From assembly GCA_020081605.1 (NCBI GenBank), contig JAHREC010000013.1:5332001-5396000 (forward strand): a DNA stretch of 64,000 bases, read 5' to 3'. Positions 45,984 to 57,585 of this stretch are shown here, in pieces; positions within the stretch are counted from its first letter, which is position 1; each line of letters starts with the position of its first letter. A program made the translations under genes and the position numbers. Source of the stretch: Albifimbria verrucaria (taxonomy: Eukaryota; Ascomycota; Sordariomycetes; Hypocreales; Stachybotryaceae). Below the pieces are notes generated by a model. That model was not told where the DNA came from. It did no database searches and saw nothing but the letters and a program-made list of their open reading frames with translations.

Positions 45984-48731
45984 ATGAACGGCCACTTCTC
46001 TGCCGTCGGCGACACGCCGGCCGCCGGCACCTTCGAGCATGGCGTCCAGGTCATCGACGAGGACAAGGAATACAAGTGCGTATGAGCCGCGGTGTTGCGC
46101 CTCTGCCCGTTCCTCGAGGAAAGAAACCCTTTGCTGATCAGGCCACCCCTCCCATAGCCCCAACATCAACCAGTATCTCCAAATGGTCCATGTCGCCGAG
46201 GCTGGCTTCAACTACCACATCATCTCTGTCTTCGGCTCCCAGTCGACCGGCAAGTCCACCCTGCTCAACAACCTCTTCGGCACCGAGTTCTCCGTCATGT
46301 CCGAGACGGAACGTCGCCAGACCACAAAGGGTATCTGGATGTCTAAAAATAAGCGCGAGGAGAGCGCCGGCACCAAGATGGCCGACAACATCCTCGTCAT
46401 GGACGTCGAGGGTACCGACGGCCGCGAGCGTGGTGAGGACCAGGATTTCGAGCGGAAGAGCGCGCTGTTTGCCCTGGCTACGAGCGAGGTGCTCATCGTA
46501 AACATCTGGGAGCACCAGGTGGGCTTGTACCAGGGTGCCAACATGGGCCTCCTGAAGACGGTGTTTGAGGTCAATCTGCAGCTGTTCCTCAAGGACAAGC
46601 AGTGAGTTTCAGGTCTCTTGGCTCATCCGCGATTTACTTGTACTGACAGCATCAGATCCAACCCGAGGTCCCTGCTTTTCTTCGTCATTCGCGATCATCT
46701 GGGCACCACCCTCTCTCCAACTTGCGAAACACGCTGGTCCAGGATCTGACCAAGATCTGGTCCTCCATCTCCAAACCACAGGGGCTTGAGAACTCCAAGA
46801 TTGAGGACTACTTTGACTTTGGCTTCGCGGCCCTGCCTCACAAGATTCTCCAGGGCGATAAGTTCGTTGAAGAGGTTGCCAAGCTCGGAGCCCGCTTCAC
46901 GCCGGCTCATCGCCCCAGTGGTGGCAACCAGGGTGAGCAGGAACTTGCCGGTGGCATCTTCTTGCCCGAGTATCACCGCAGAATCCCCGCGGATGGTTTC
47001 TCTCTCTACGCACAGGGTATTTGGGATCAGATTGTTAACAACAAAGACTTGGATTTGCCGACCCAGCAGGAGCTCCTTGCCCAGTTCCGATGCGACGAGA
47101 TTTCGCGCGAAGTCCTACTTGCCTTCGACCAGGTCATTGCTCCTTTCGAAGAGCAGCACGCCGAGGCGTCCAAGCTAGGAAAGGCCACCGTCATTCCTGA
47201 CTTGGGCTCGACTGGTAGCGAAGCCCGGGACAAGTGCACCAAGGCTTTCGAGGTTCAGGCCAGCCGATACCACAAGGGCGTTTACACCCGCAAGAGGCAG
47301 GAGCTCGAGAGCAAGGTCGATGCCCGCCTCAAGGCGCTCTACCAAGGACAGCTCGCAGCAGCACACAAGGCTGGTGTTGCAGCTTTCAGCGAGGCTGTCA
47401 GCAACAAGGTCAAGGCCGGCCAGAAGGCTGGTGGTGGCTACGAATTCGCCGAAATTGTCGAAAATGAAAAGAAGAAGACCTTGGAGATCTTCAAAACCGA
47501 GGCTCAGAGCCTGGCCATTGAAGGTGTTGCCTGGACCAACTTCAAGCCACAATACGTTCTGTTCGAGAAGGACTTGGATGAGGTCAGCAGCAAGCTGCGA
47601 AAAGAAGAGATGCGACGCCTGGCTACGCGAGTGGAGCGTTGGGTCAAGTCCCGACTTGGAGATGCTGTCGGCCTCGAGTTCAACAAGCTGGGGTCTGGCC
47701 GAGGTGGCTCTGGAGCTCCTGAGACCGGCGAGAAGCCCGCTACAGAGGCTGGTCTTTGGGATCGTGTCTGGAACGTTTTCACCAGCATCGTCAAGGAGGC
47801 TGAAGATCGATTCGCAGACCGTGCCAAGAGCTTCGATGCCAGCGAAGAGGAAATCGATGTTGGCAAGTGGCGCTTGCGCAGGAAGAGCTGGGTGGCTCTG
47901 CGCGAGAAGATCGACGAGGAGGTCATGGAGGGCAATATTCTAATGAAGCTCCGCGAGAACTTTGAGGACAAGTTCAGGTACGACGAGGCGGGCGTGCCAC
48001 GCATCTGGCGCCCAACCGACGATATCGAAGGCATTTACACCAGGGCCAGGAGTCAACTCTTACGCTCATCCCACTGCTCTCGAGGTTCAGACTTTCTGAG
48101 ACCTATGCCCCACCCGACCTGCCTGCTTTCATTGGATCGCAGCCCAGTGGAGTTGAGATTGGAGACGAAGAGGACCTGGTGCCGATTGGCGGCCTCGACG
48201 AAGGCGAGGGTAAGACCCTGGAGGAGGAGATGACCGTGCTGAGCGAGAGCAAGCGCCAGGATCTTGTGGTCCGTTTCAAGAAGACAGCCGATGGTGTCTA
48301 CGTCGAGGCCAAGCGCAGCGCTATCGGTGGTATCACCCAGGTCCCTCTGTACTTCTATGCGCTGCTCCTGATGCTTGGATGGAACGAGATTTTCATGGGT
48401 AAGTCCCGTTGCAGTGCGACACTTTATGAACCACATACTAACAAACTGCACTATAGTCCTCCGTAATCCTTTCCTCTTCATCTTGCTGCTCATGCTTGGT
48501 GGCGGTACCTATGTCGCTTACACGCTTAACCTTCTCGGGCCCATGATGCAGATGAGCAACGCTGCCATCAACCAGGGAGTCGACATTGCCAAGCAGCAGC
48601 TCCGCGACTTCCTTGCCAACAACGAAATGGCACGCCAGGCACTGGCCGTCCCTAGCGAACAGATCAACATGGACACGTTGGATAAGCAGGGCAAGAAGAA
48701 GACAGCCGAGGACGACGTTGACGACATTTGA
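45984..48731 (+). CDS. SEY1: SEY1, dynamin-like GTPase of ER membrane fusion
   Basis: This is an ER-anchored GTPase of the RHD3/atlastin-like class that fuses ER tubules homotypically. Four exons (introns 46076-46157, 46602-46655, 48399-48456) give about 851 residues, full length. The GTPase domain has the P-loop GSQSTGKST at about residue 57, the switch-region stretch [12 protein letters not shown]3 DVEGTDGRE and the RD motif in [10 protein letters not shown] long helical bundle follows (47000-48300), then two closely spaced hydrophobic hairpin segments ([14 protein letters not shown] and [18 protein letters not shown]) split by the last intron, and a charged tail ending EDDVDDI. Runs are one base short at 46709-46711 (TTPLSNL) and 48049-48050 ([10 protein letters not shown]). 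The gene is convergent with RNase H2A, 169 bp apart. Confidence 0.95.
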
Positions 48732-48900
48732 TGATTGGTATCTGAAATTGACCATGTCCCGGGGTATGTTTAGAAAAAGCAGGATATAATGTTTATGAAG
48801 ATGTACACACAACAAGGTTGCTTTCCAAACCTGACTCCAGTTCGCCTGTGCCTAACCTCCCGATAACCCAGTTCCAAAAAAAGATGAAGAAATCCAATGC

Positions 48901-49930
48901 TCAGAACGCCTCTAATCCTGCGGGTGTTCCATACCATGTCCCAAGCTCGTCCGCGTCTTGGCCATCCTTTCCGGCTGATGAGAAGTAGTCTGTTAGTCTT
49001 ATGGCCGAGGGGTCCTCCTCTTCCGGCCACTCCACCTTGACGCCGTTCCCTTTGCTTCGAGCATATCCTTTGCAGTTCCCCAGCTGAAGCGACATTCGGG
49101 GCCCCACCCGAAGACGGGGTGCATGTTCGCCTTCATCCAGGAAACGCAGCGGGCGTCGGACGGATATCCGGAGCCCCACGCCATGCCGTTCTCGGATGTC
49201 GCTGCTTCGCCTCTCAGCTGCTCCCGTCGCATGGCATCGTACATTGTCTCCAGGGCGGCGTCGCGGGTGACCTTTGCGCAGACAGAGGCCGCACTGACGC
49301 ATGGGTATAGACTATCGGCCTTTTTGGCGACGGTGATGTCGGCGGCGGGGAAGAAGGTCTTGAGCTTGGCCTGGTAGGTGGCGGGCTGGCCGATGGTGTC
49401 GACGTAGATCTCGCGGATGTTGACGCCCATGGCGTAGACCTTGCGGATGAGCTCGACGGTAGCGTCCATGGCTTGGGCGTTTAGGTTGTATGAACCCACG
49501 GGACGGAGCATACCGGCGGCGATGTCACGGGCAGACAGGGCGGTGGTGGCCCAACCGCAGGAGTCGTGCAGGTCGGAGCCCAGGGTGCACAGAGCCTCCA
49601 TCAAACGGGAGCGAACGACGGGGTGAGGACCTTGGAGTCATCGAAGCGGTGAGCCTCGCGGAGCAGCGGATCGGAAAGCGGTATAGGCAGGAAGAAGACG
49701 CCGTAGACCATGGGCCCAAGGACGGGGCCACGGCCGGCTTCGTCTACGCCAAGGACGCAGGGAGGAGCGGTGGACGGGTCCGAGGGATCGGTAGGTAGGA
49801 GAGCAGGAGGGATTGGCGAGAAGTGGGAGTATGAAGCACCAGATATGAGAGTGTCGGTGTGAATCGAGGGTGGGACAAAGGTGGTGCCGGTGGGCGGAGG
49901 AGTGGCATCGACGGGCGTATCTTCCTCCAT
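48901..49930 (-). CDS. Ribonuclease H2 catalytic subunit A
   Basis: This enzyme cleaves RNA in RNA-DNA hybrids and starts removal of single ribonucleotides from genomic DNA; it works in the nucleus with two accessory subunits. It is a single exon of about 343 residues. After a 60-residue Pro/Thr-rich N-terminus come the first catalytic pair in [16 protein letters not shown], the FDDSKVLTP segment, the third acidic residue in REIYVDTIG, and the [16 protein letters not shown] stretch, then [14 protein letters not shown]. The tail carries LTDYFSSAG before the stop. G at 49620-49623 and C at 49048-49050 (+ strand) are one base short; the second break would otherwise remove the last 50 residues. 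The start codon lies 523 bp from that of MIF2, which is divergent. Confidence 0.93.
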
Positions 49931-50453
49931 GGCTTATGTAGTAAAAGAATGAGCTGGATTGCAGCGTTTTTTATACACAATTGGTTTGTGAAGCTGAAGG
50001 AAATTTAACCACAAAAATTGTAGAGTTGTACAATTGGGGAGATGCTGGACGGTGCACATTTGGAGGGTCCAAGAAAGCCGTTATTGAAGCTCTATCTACT
50101 AATGTAAAGCTGCACGTGCTGATGCAGCCCTCAGCGCGTCCAGACGCGTCTTAGAAAAAAGAGAGGCGCCGCGCATTGGTACAAAGTACATTGGGTACAA
50201 GCTGGGACCCCAAATCCCTGCTAGAGATATGCCTCCAGTCAACAAACAAAACACCAGCCAGCCGACTACCGCGTCGCATCACCGTCGCATAGCGAAATGC
50301 CTCTTGCGCCGTAGGCCTTCGACTCCAAGTATTTACTTATTCGAGCCGGGCGTCGTTTCTCCAGAACCTCCTTTTTCGTCCGAACTTCCCTAGCCTACGC
50401 CTCCCGTGACGTGGACGACCAACCAGCGAGCGAAGCATTGGACAGGCAACGAT
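49931..50453. promoter_or_regulatory. Divergent promoter region of RNase H2A and MIF2
   Basis: This 523-bp stretch separates the two start codons. Two MluI-type ACGCGT hexamers were looked for and not seen; one GACGCGTC occurs near 50143, which could be an MBF-like cell-cycle site shared by the two genes. Confidence 0.4.
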
Positions 50454-52656
50454 ATGGCTCCTCGTGCCAGGCGCGGCGACGTCGCCGAGCCGGAGGCTCA
50501 CTATGAGTTTGGAAAGCAGGGCCGGTGCGTTGAGTTTTCCCATCAAGATCACCATCGAATCTCTGACACCCGACCGCAGCAAGACCGGTGTAGTTCTACC
50601 AGATGGAGGGAGCGCGACGAATACGGCATGCAACCGATTGACAACATCTTTTCGTCTCCACCAAAGGCGCCGGCTCCTGCGAGCATACACGATGATTCCG
50701 GGAGTGAGGACATGGACATTTCGTCAAGTAATGCAACACCCACTCTGCCCTGCCATGGGCGACTACTTCGAGCTTGTTCGCTGACAGGAGGCTTACAGGT
50801 GCCGGCCCAGGCCCGCAAACTGTGCTTAAGGGGCAGCGGAATATCCAGTATCCCATTCCACGAAGCCGATCGCCAGCCAAGACCCATCTCATGTCGCCGG
50901 CGCGGCGCAACCCACACATCGCACGAACCTCCTCGCCTGCGGGCGGCTCAGGTTTAGAGGACGAGAGCGAGATCACAACGGCTAAGCGGCGCTTGGATTT
51001 CGCTAATAGGAATAGCGGACGTCAGCAGACTGCCAGGAGTAGGACTAACGGCACGAACGGCGTGTCGCGGCCGTTCCATCGGGCGGATCCAGATATCGAC
51101 GTCGAGCCATCCTCGGACTTGGGCCATGCATTGAACGATTCCTTACGGTTGATTGAGGATGTGGTAGATGAGGTAGATCTCCCCTGAGGTCCCAGACGAT
51201 GTGGACGAAGTGGATGAGGTTTCAGTGGTGAAGTCTGCGCCGGCAGCTAAGAAGGGGCGTGGGAGACCCAAGGGAAGCCAAACCGGTCCTCACAGATAAT
51301 GGAGCCTGTTGACGATGCAGAACCTTCGACCGTGGAGGAACCGATAGAGGAGTGCAGCAGCAGCAGCTAGACGAGGTAGACGAGGCAGAGGAAGAGGAAG
51401 AGGAAGAACCGGTAAAACGAAGACCAGGACGCCCGTCTAGGAAGGATCGTTCGCAGCCCGAGCCAAAGCCGGCGCAGCCAACGTCACGCAAACGACGCTC
51501 GTTCCGGGACTCGACGGGCGGAGAAGAATCAGATGAGCAGGTTGAGCCGCAAGATGAACCACCAGAGGAGCCCGCCAGGCCACCCAAGAAACAGCGAACC
51601 CAGGCTTCAACAATCCCGAAAGCGCCCATCCCGAAAGCAACCAAGCCTGCCAAGCCGACGCCCCCAGCCAAAGCAGAGGCTCCGGTCAAGTCGAGAGGCA
51701 GACCAAAGAAGGCGGCCAAGGAGGCGGAGACTGGGAGCCCGAAGCTGGAGAAGCCTCGTTCATGGCATTGCAGCGAGGGCCGCCTATGCCGAAGGCTCGT
51801 GGTCTTGTTTCGGTACGTCGCGACGCGGATAGTGTAACGCAAACAAGGTCAGGAAGACATTCGTACCGGCCGTTGCATTGGTGGAGGGGCGACGAGGTCG
51901 TACGTAACGAGGAGGAACAAGGCGATCTTTTCTACCACGATGAGTTTGTCGTCAGCAGTGTGAAGGAGGTTGTCCGTGTCCCCGAGGAAGAAGCCCCTCG
52001 AAGCGCTCGTCGCGCGGTCGCCCACGGTCTGCCTCCGCCAAGCCCAAGACCCGCTCTAAGCAGCGTCGCGCACTGTTGCAGGACAACGAGGAGCCCGAGG
52101 AGTGGGAGCTCAACGAGGGCAACGTGATGGGCGAGGTAGTCATCTGGGAGCCGGAGCACGAGCAGCACCCGCCCGCCGACGACGAGCCCGTGCAGATCAC
52201 CGAGGACCAGATCGCCATCTCGGCCGACGCCGTGCACACGACACAGATCCGTGACGGCACCTTCCGTTTCGCCAAGACCCTGACGATGCCCTTCATGGGC
52301 TCCGGTATCGTCGACCTGCCGCCCGGTGCGGAGAAGAGGCCCAAGAACTCACGCAAGATGCACATGGTCTTCTTTGTGCACTACGGCAAGGTTGTCGTGA
52401 CCGTCAACGAGGCGCAGTTCCGCATTTCCGCAGGCGGCATGTGGTTTGTCCCACGAGGTGAGTCCTACCCTCTACCCCTGAAAAATCACCATGGCTAATC
52501 TCGATCTCGTCAACAGGAAACTACTACAGCATCAGCAATGACTATGACAACCCCTGCCGCATCTTCTTCGCGCAGGCGTGCGAGGTCTCCCCGCAATCCC
52601 AGGCCCAGCAGCAGGACGCACCGGAGATGTCCCAGTCGATGATGAGCATGGCGTGA
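50454..52656 (+). CDS. MIF2: Inner kinetochore protein MIF2/CENP-C
   Basis: This is a centromere protein that links CENP-A nucleosomes to the outer kinetochore. Three exons (introns 50525-50579, 52458-52516) give about 698 residues. The N-terminus has ARRGDVAEPEAHYEFGKQGR and EYGMQPIDNIFSSP. A long disordered, charged middle contains AT-hook-like patches (GRGRPKG, KRRPGRPSRK, KSRGRPKKAA, SRGRPRS). The CENP-C motif is at about 51842-51885, with RSGRHSYRPLHWW. The C-terminal cupin dimerisation domain runs from RDGTFRFAKTL through VFFVHYGKVVVTV to the end. Eight bases appear to be missing (near 50608, 50750, two at 51181, 51272, 51350, 51758, 51994). The low-complexity middle makes those positions less exact than in conserved genes. 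The domain order leaves little doubt. Confidence 0.9.
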
Positions 52657-53281
52657 GCTGCGTTGCGCGGTGGCCCGGATGGCGGTGGATGAGCTACGGA
52701 TTGATACCCCTCTTGTCGTCTTTTTAGCTTTTAAACATTATTTTTTTATCTTGCAGATGCAGAAGTGGCTAGGTTGAGCACCCCACGGCTCCGTGGAGGC
52801 TCATCCCTGGACGGCAAATTGATTGTTTTATATTTGCTCATCAGGTTTGGGGTTGGCGGCGTCAGGCGCATAGGACGGGCAAATGGAGTGCGGAGGCTTC
52901 TCGTTTTCTTCCTGCTACGGGATCTATGAGATTGTAAATGCGTGATGCGAGTCAGAGAAGGACGTTGTGAACATGGAGAAAGGGGCCTTGCTCGAAGTAA
53001 CCTGAAACTGAAAGATTTCTCGCCACTGAGCTTTCATGATCTGTTGCCTGGCTGTGAACAATATGGTGCTACTGAGATGGGTATCTACAATTATAGAATC
53101 CTCTGCTATTCCCCTGTACTCCTGCTTCTTCCCTTGCTGCTAATGTTCCATGCTCTCGACTATGTCCACAATCCCTCTGACCAATTTGAAATACGTGTAT
53201 GAAAGATAGATTCATGCTCCTCGCTCAACCTCTCCCAGTGTTGAGATATCATACATGACACGGTAGTATGCGTCCGCGTTT
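52657..53281. other. Convergent 3' region
   Basis: This 625-bp stretch lies between the ends of MIF2 and YME2. It includes an inverted repeat formed by CCCCACGGCTCCGTGGAGG at about 52780 that could be transcribed as a small hairpin; otherwise nothing is recognised. Confidence 0.45.
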
Positions 53282-55959
53282 CTAGTACTCTTCGTTCAAA
53301 ACCTTCTTCAGGCCTGCCATCTCCTTTTCGAGCTGTGTGATCTTGTTCTGGCTGCTCTCCAGCTTGCCAAGCAAGTACGAGATTCTGCCAGCGCTCTCAG
53401 AGGTCTGCTTTGGCAGACTACCCAATAGTGCTAGCTCATTCTCCACGGACGCGATGCTCTTGGATTCGGTCTTGGTCGTCTCAGTCAGGACTGCCAAGTC
53501 CATCTTCGCACGGAGTACCCTGTCCCGCTGAAGGACCCTGAAGGCGGCTTGGTGCAATGGCTTGCCGGCTGTGATGGTTTGGGGTCGACCCTTGTGGAAC
53601 TTGACTGAGATGAGCTCGGCACTGTTAAGACCTTCGAGGGCTGCCTCGCCATCGGCGGCTGAAGCAGTTGTCGAAGACGCAAAGGTTGGCGAGAGGAGGA
53701 CTTGGTTGTAACGCAGGTTGGGGTTTTTGGCCAGTGCTTTGACGAGATGCCATGCCTGCTGGGTAGACCACTTCTTCTCTGTATCACCTGTCTTGCCTAG
53801 CAAGAACATCTTGACGATGTCGGTAGCGTTCTCGTCCACAATTTCGGTGAGTGCCTGCTTCGGCGCTTGGCCGGTCCGAAGACGACGCGAAAAGAATTCA
53901 AGGTCAGTAAGACGGCCCCCAGAATGCCGATGCACTCATCCAGCTCGCTCAGATCGGGCGTCAAGGCTTGCGCTCGTGTAACCAATTCCTTGGACTCATC
54001 CGAGTTTTTAGCCTCTTTGGCATCGCTTCGCTGGTACTCGTCTAGTCGGCCAAGGACAAAGTTTCTGGCGACTTCGGGGTCTAGATCTCCGAGTGAGAGC
54101 GTGCGGAACACACGGTCTGGGAGCGCTTTGGTCAGGGTTTCGCGAAAGAAGAATCTCTTGTGAGGAAGATGACGTGGGCCACGTTGTTTTGTACAATGGA
54201 CGCCGCCCATTCTGCGATCTTGTCGTAGACGATTGACTTTTCCTCATTTTTGTGAAGGAAGTTGTCAATGACAACGACTGGGCGTCGCTCAGGATGCGCC
54301 TCCAGGAAAGCATCTTCAGAAAGCTTAGCGTCACTGTCCTTGCTGGAGCGGCCTGACATTGCTACATCTTTGAGAGATGCAGCGGTGATGTGCAAAATCT
54401 TGTTCAGCTGGGACTCTAGAGTCTCAGAGAAGCCAGCCTTAACACCGGTGGTGCTCTGAACCGCAAGATCAATCATGCTGCTCATGCTGTTGGCCCACGA
54501 GAAGACAGGTCGGTAGCCCACAGCAGTAGCAAGCCTCTTGATGGTTCCTGATTCGCCGCGTGCCTCCACAATCGGTCTGCAGTCGATCATGAGAACGTTC
54601 TTGCGCCCTTCCAGACCTTGATCCATGACCATTTCTGCCTTGCCGGAACCTTTTGGACCCGTCACGACGATGAAAGTGTCGGAGCTGCCATCCAGCCAGC
54701 CGCGCAGTTCGTCGATCAGATCGCGTCGATGTTTCCAAACCGTGTTCAAACCTTCGTTCTTGTCTGTCTTTCGGCCGAAAGTGAACCCATCTGTTTGTGA
54801 CTTGAACCACTTGTATATCCTTGAGCTTGTAAAGTGCAAAGAGTGCTGAATATGCAGTTTGACAAAGAACTGGCGCATAGGATCAAAGACGATGACTGAT
54901 ATACCAGCAATGAGAGCCGCAATGACCGGGACTACGATCCTCGGGTGGCTAGTCAACCAGTTCCAAATACTGTGCGACTTGATCCTCTTCTCGTATGACA
55001 TGCGAAGTTTTGTGCCGTCTTTACCACCGCCCAAGACCTCCTCAACAACAAAGCCATGCATGCAGTTGCGGGCCATGATAGCATCCCGGGTAGCAGGGAA
55101 GCCGATGAGAGCATAACGTGGAGTGACTTTGGAGTCGGGAGGTTGTGGAATAATATCAGCGATCTTGCCGTATCGGCGGAATAAGGTGTAAAGCGTTTCC
55201 TCCGGAAGCTCGACCGGCGAAGTGCCCGGCTGGGGAGGAACGAATTCAATCTTGACAAGGCTGCTCGGATATCGGTAGAGATCCTCGAGCCAAGGGTGCC
55301 ACGGACCAGCCGGGCTTTGATCTTCTGGAAAGGGTTGAACCACGGCTTGAGGGGTTTTCCTCCAACTTCTTGGCTAGAGTTTCTGCTATGGGTTAGCAAC
55401 ACTTACTAACATGATAAAATTGAGATGGCACGCACCTTCAATCTCAGTAGCCTGGAGTTGAGAATCATGCTGTACTTTAACAAATGCACCACCGTCTTTG
55501 AGGCGAGGTAGGATCTCTGTGACTTTGATAGCCATATCTTGAGGGATCGCCATCTTGACTAGACGGATCGGGTCCATGATGCCCAGGGACGAGCTGTCAA
55601 ACCGCTGGATCAAGTCGGTCAAGTCTCGATCAGTCCTCAGGGACGAGTGAGAATGCTGCTAAGCTTGAGGGGAAATATGTCTAGACAAAGGGTGGTGTAA
55701 GTGAGCGCCAAGACTGGCTAGAAGCAGGGCTACGCGGCTTACTGTTGAAGAACAGGACGGATTCATTGGGCTGTACGGATATGTGGCCATGGTCCTTCGG
55801 TTCAGGATTTACGGTGCTCTCCCACGCTCGGGCTGTGGGCTGGTGCACCAAAGCCATCGTCTGAGGTCGCATCAGACTGACGGCCAGGGCTGGGCGAAGC
55901 GCAGGGTGAGGCCTCAGCCCCGGCCGAGCGACCGTCGGTGCCAGACGGTGTATCAACAT
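53282..55959 (-). CDS. YME2: YME2, mitochondrial inner-membrane escape protein 2
   Basis: This is an inner-membrane protein of mitochondria (RNA12/Yme2 family) involved in mtDNA nucleoid and inner-membrane organisation. Three exons (introns 55383-55435, 55681-55742) give about 855 residues. Order: a Pro/Arg/Ala-rich presequence, PNESVLFFN, an RRM-like region with KPWFNPF, PWLEDLYRYPSS and IGFPATRDAIMARNCMHG, one membrane span (RIVVPVIAALIAGISVIVF), an AAA-like domain with the P-loop VVTGPKGSGKAEM and a Walker-B-type VVVIDNFLHKNEEK, and a C-terminal coiled coil ending KKVLNEEY. Five runs are one base short (+ strand 55640-55642, 55351-55354, 55294-55296, 54138-54140, 53916-53920). A start upstream of 55959 was not supported. 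Confidence 0.9.
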
Positions 55960-56866
55960 GGTTTCGTCGCAGCTCTCTCGCAGCCGCCTTAGTATCCCAT
56001 TGCCAATTGGAACAGGCGAGGAGAGGTAAGGAACGAGAAAGGGAAGCGCGTGATGGTGAAGCTACGCGTATAACTAAAGTAGCTTGCAAGCACCAATGAG
56101 GTCATCAAGTTCTCCATCGATGCGACTAAAGTGAGACCCACGAAGCTGAACCTGGACGGCGTTCCGGCGGATCAATTTAACCGGGGCAGACATCCAGGTA
56201 CAGGTAGAGGTACAGACACCGAGGTACCTGATAACTGAAAAGAAGGGACTTATCAATTAGCAGTTGCACACAGGTACCTGGGTACTAAGTTATCCATGGT
56301 TGAACAAGGTAAACAAAAATGCGCAAGTAGTTACTATGGTAAGAACAATAATTCAACTGATACATTTCATCCTTACTTAGTCCCTTGTATATCAATTGAT
56401 CAAAAGAATAGCATGTCGTTGCCGTCGTTGCACCATGCTGTTGCTGTTTTGCAGTTCGTGGTTTAGATACAGTCCTGTACCTATCGTCGCGCTCTAATCC
56501 CCGCTAAACCCTCTGAACACGCCTAGACCCTCCCCTGTCAACGCGCTCTGTCTATCTTTACTCCAATCGCTGCCAGAAAAAGTATCCAGACACAACGAAT
56601 CCAACCCCAGCCAACCAATCGCCCAAGACCCAAGCCTTCAGGCGTCCTTTTCAGGAAACACTTACATGCACACACCATCACGAGCGCGCCTGTGAATTGG
56701 ACCTATCGAATCCTCGTCTCCCCGCACACCAAACTCCGAGGCGCTGCAACTCGTCTCCTCCGAGCCCAGTGCACTCAACTTGCGATCCCTCGTCTGGCAA
56801 GCCGTCGCGCTCGACTCGGTGCCGAACTACATCATCTTTTCGACTCTCACACACATCATCGTCACA
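55960..56866. other. Divergent intergenic region
   Basis: This 907-bp stretch lies between the starts of YME2 (-) and EMI1 (+). It has two AGGTACCT-type motifs at 56224 and 56273 and a more AT-rich patch at 56300-56420. No gene is supported. Confidence 0.5.
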
Positions 56867-57585
56867 ATGGGCTGGCTCTGGGCCTCAAACTCCTCCGACA
56901 AGTCGTCAGCGACGGCTCAAGAACAGTCTTCGGCGGTACCCGCATCACCACCCCTTCAACAGCCACTGCGCCCAACGAACCAGTCGATCCCGAGATTCAA
57001 AAGTTCTTCGAGCTCTTTAGCAAGGACTCGTCGAAGCCAACCGACCAGGCACCTACCTCTGAACCTAACGCTTCCTCAAGCGCTTCCTCAGACAAGCCAG
57101 CAACATGGTTCTCATCACTCCGCATGCCCGCCGAGGAACCTGCCCTTCCTCCGTCCACCCTCCCAGCCCTCTCCGAAGACTTGCTCCCATCTGATATGAG
57201 CTGCCGCCAGGCATTCGATCTCGCGTGGCAATGCAACTCACTCGGCGGCCAATGGAACGCCGTCTACCGTTACGGATCCATGCGGTCCTGCAGCGAACAG
57301 TGGGACGACTTCTGGTTCTGTATGCGCACCAAGAGCTATTCGCCCGAGATGCGCGAACGTGCTATCAAGGAGCACTATCGCAAGAAGGAGCACGCAAAGT
57401 ACGGTTCAGGTCGTCCGAGCAGCGAAGATATTTGGGAGGCCAGGACCACGAAGCTTGAGCCTGGCACTGTCTTCGTTGAGTCATTCGATCCTCCGAAGGA
57501 TGTTGATGATGATGAATGGCGACGACAGGAGAGCGAAAGACGACGGAAGATTAGAGATGGCCTGGGCTACAACAAATCTTCTTGA
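56867..57585 (+). CDS. EMI1-like protein (DUF3128, early meiotic induction)
   Basis: This is a small protein of the Emi1 family, named for early meiotic induction in yeast; its cysteine arrangement resembles twin-CX9C-like proteins of mitochondria and its molecular role is unclear. It is a single exon of about 239 residues. The start MGWLWASNSSDKS is typical, since the family begins MGWxW. A Ser/Pro/Thr-rich linker leads to EIQKFFELF, then the conserved domain SCRQAFDLAWQCNSLGGQWN and YRYGSMRSCSEQWDDFWFCM with four invariant-looking cysteines. It ends in a charged helix and DEWRRQESERRRKIRDGLGY. One C at 56951-56954 is missing; without it the frame is lost 29 codons in. Confidence 0.88.
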
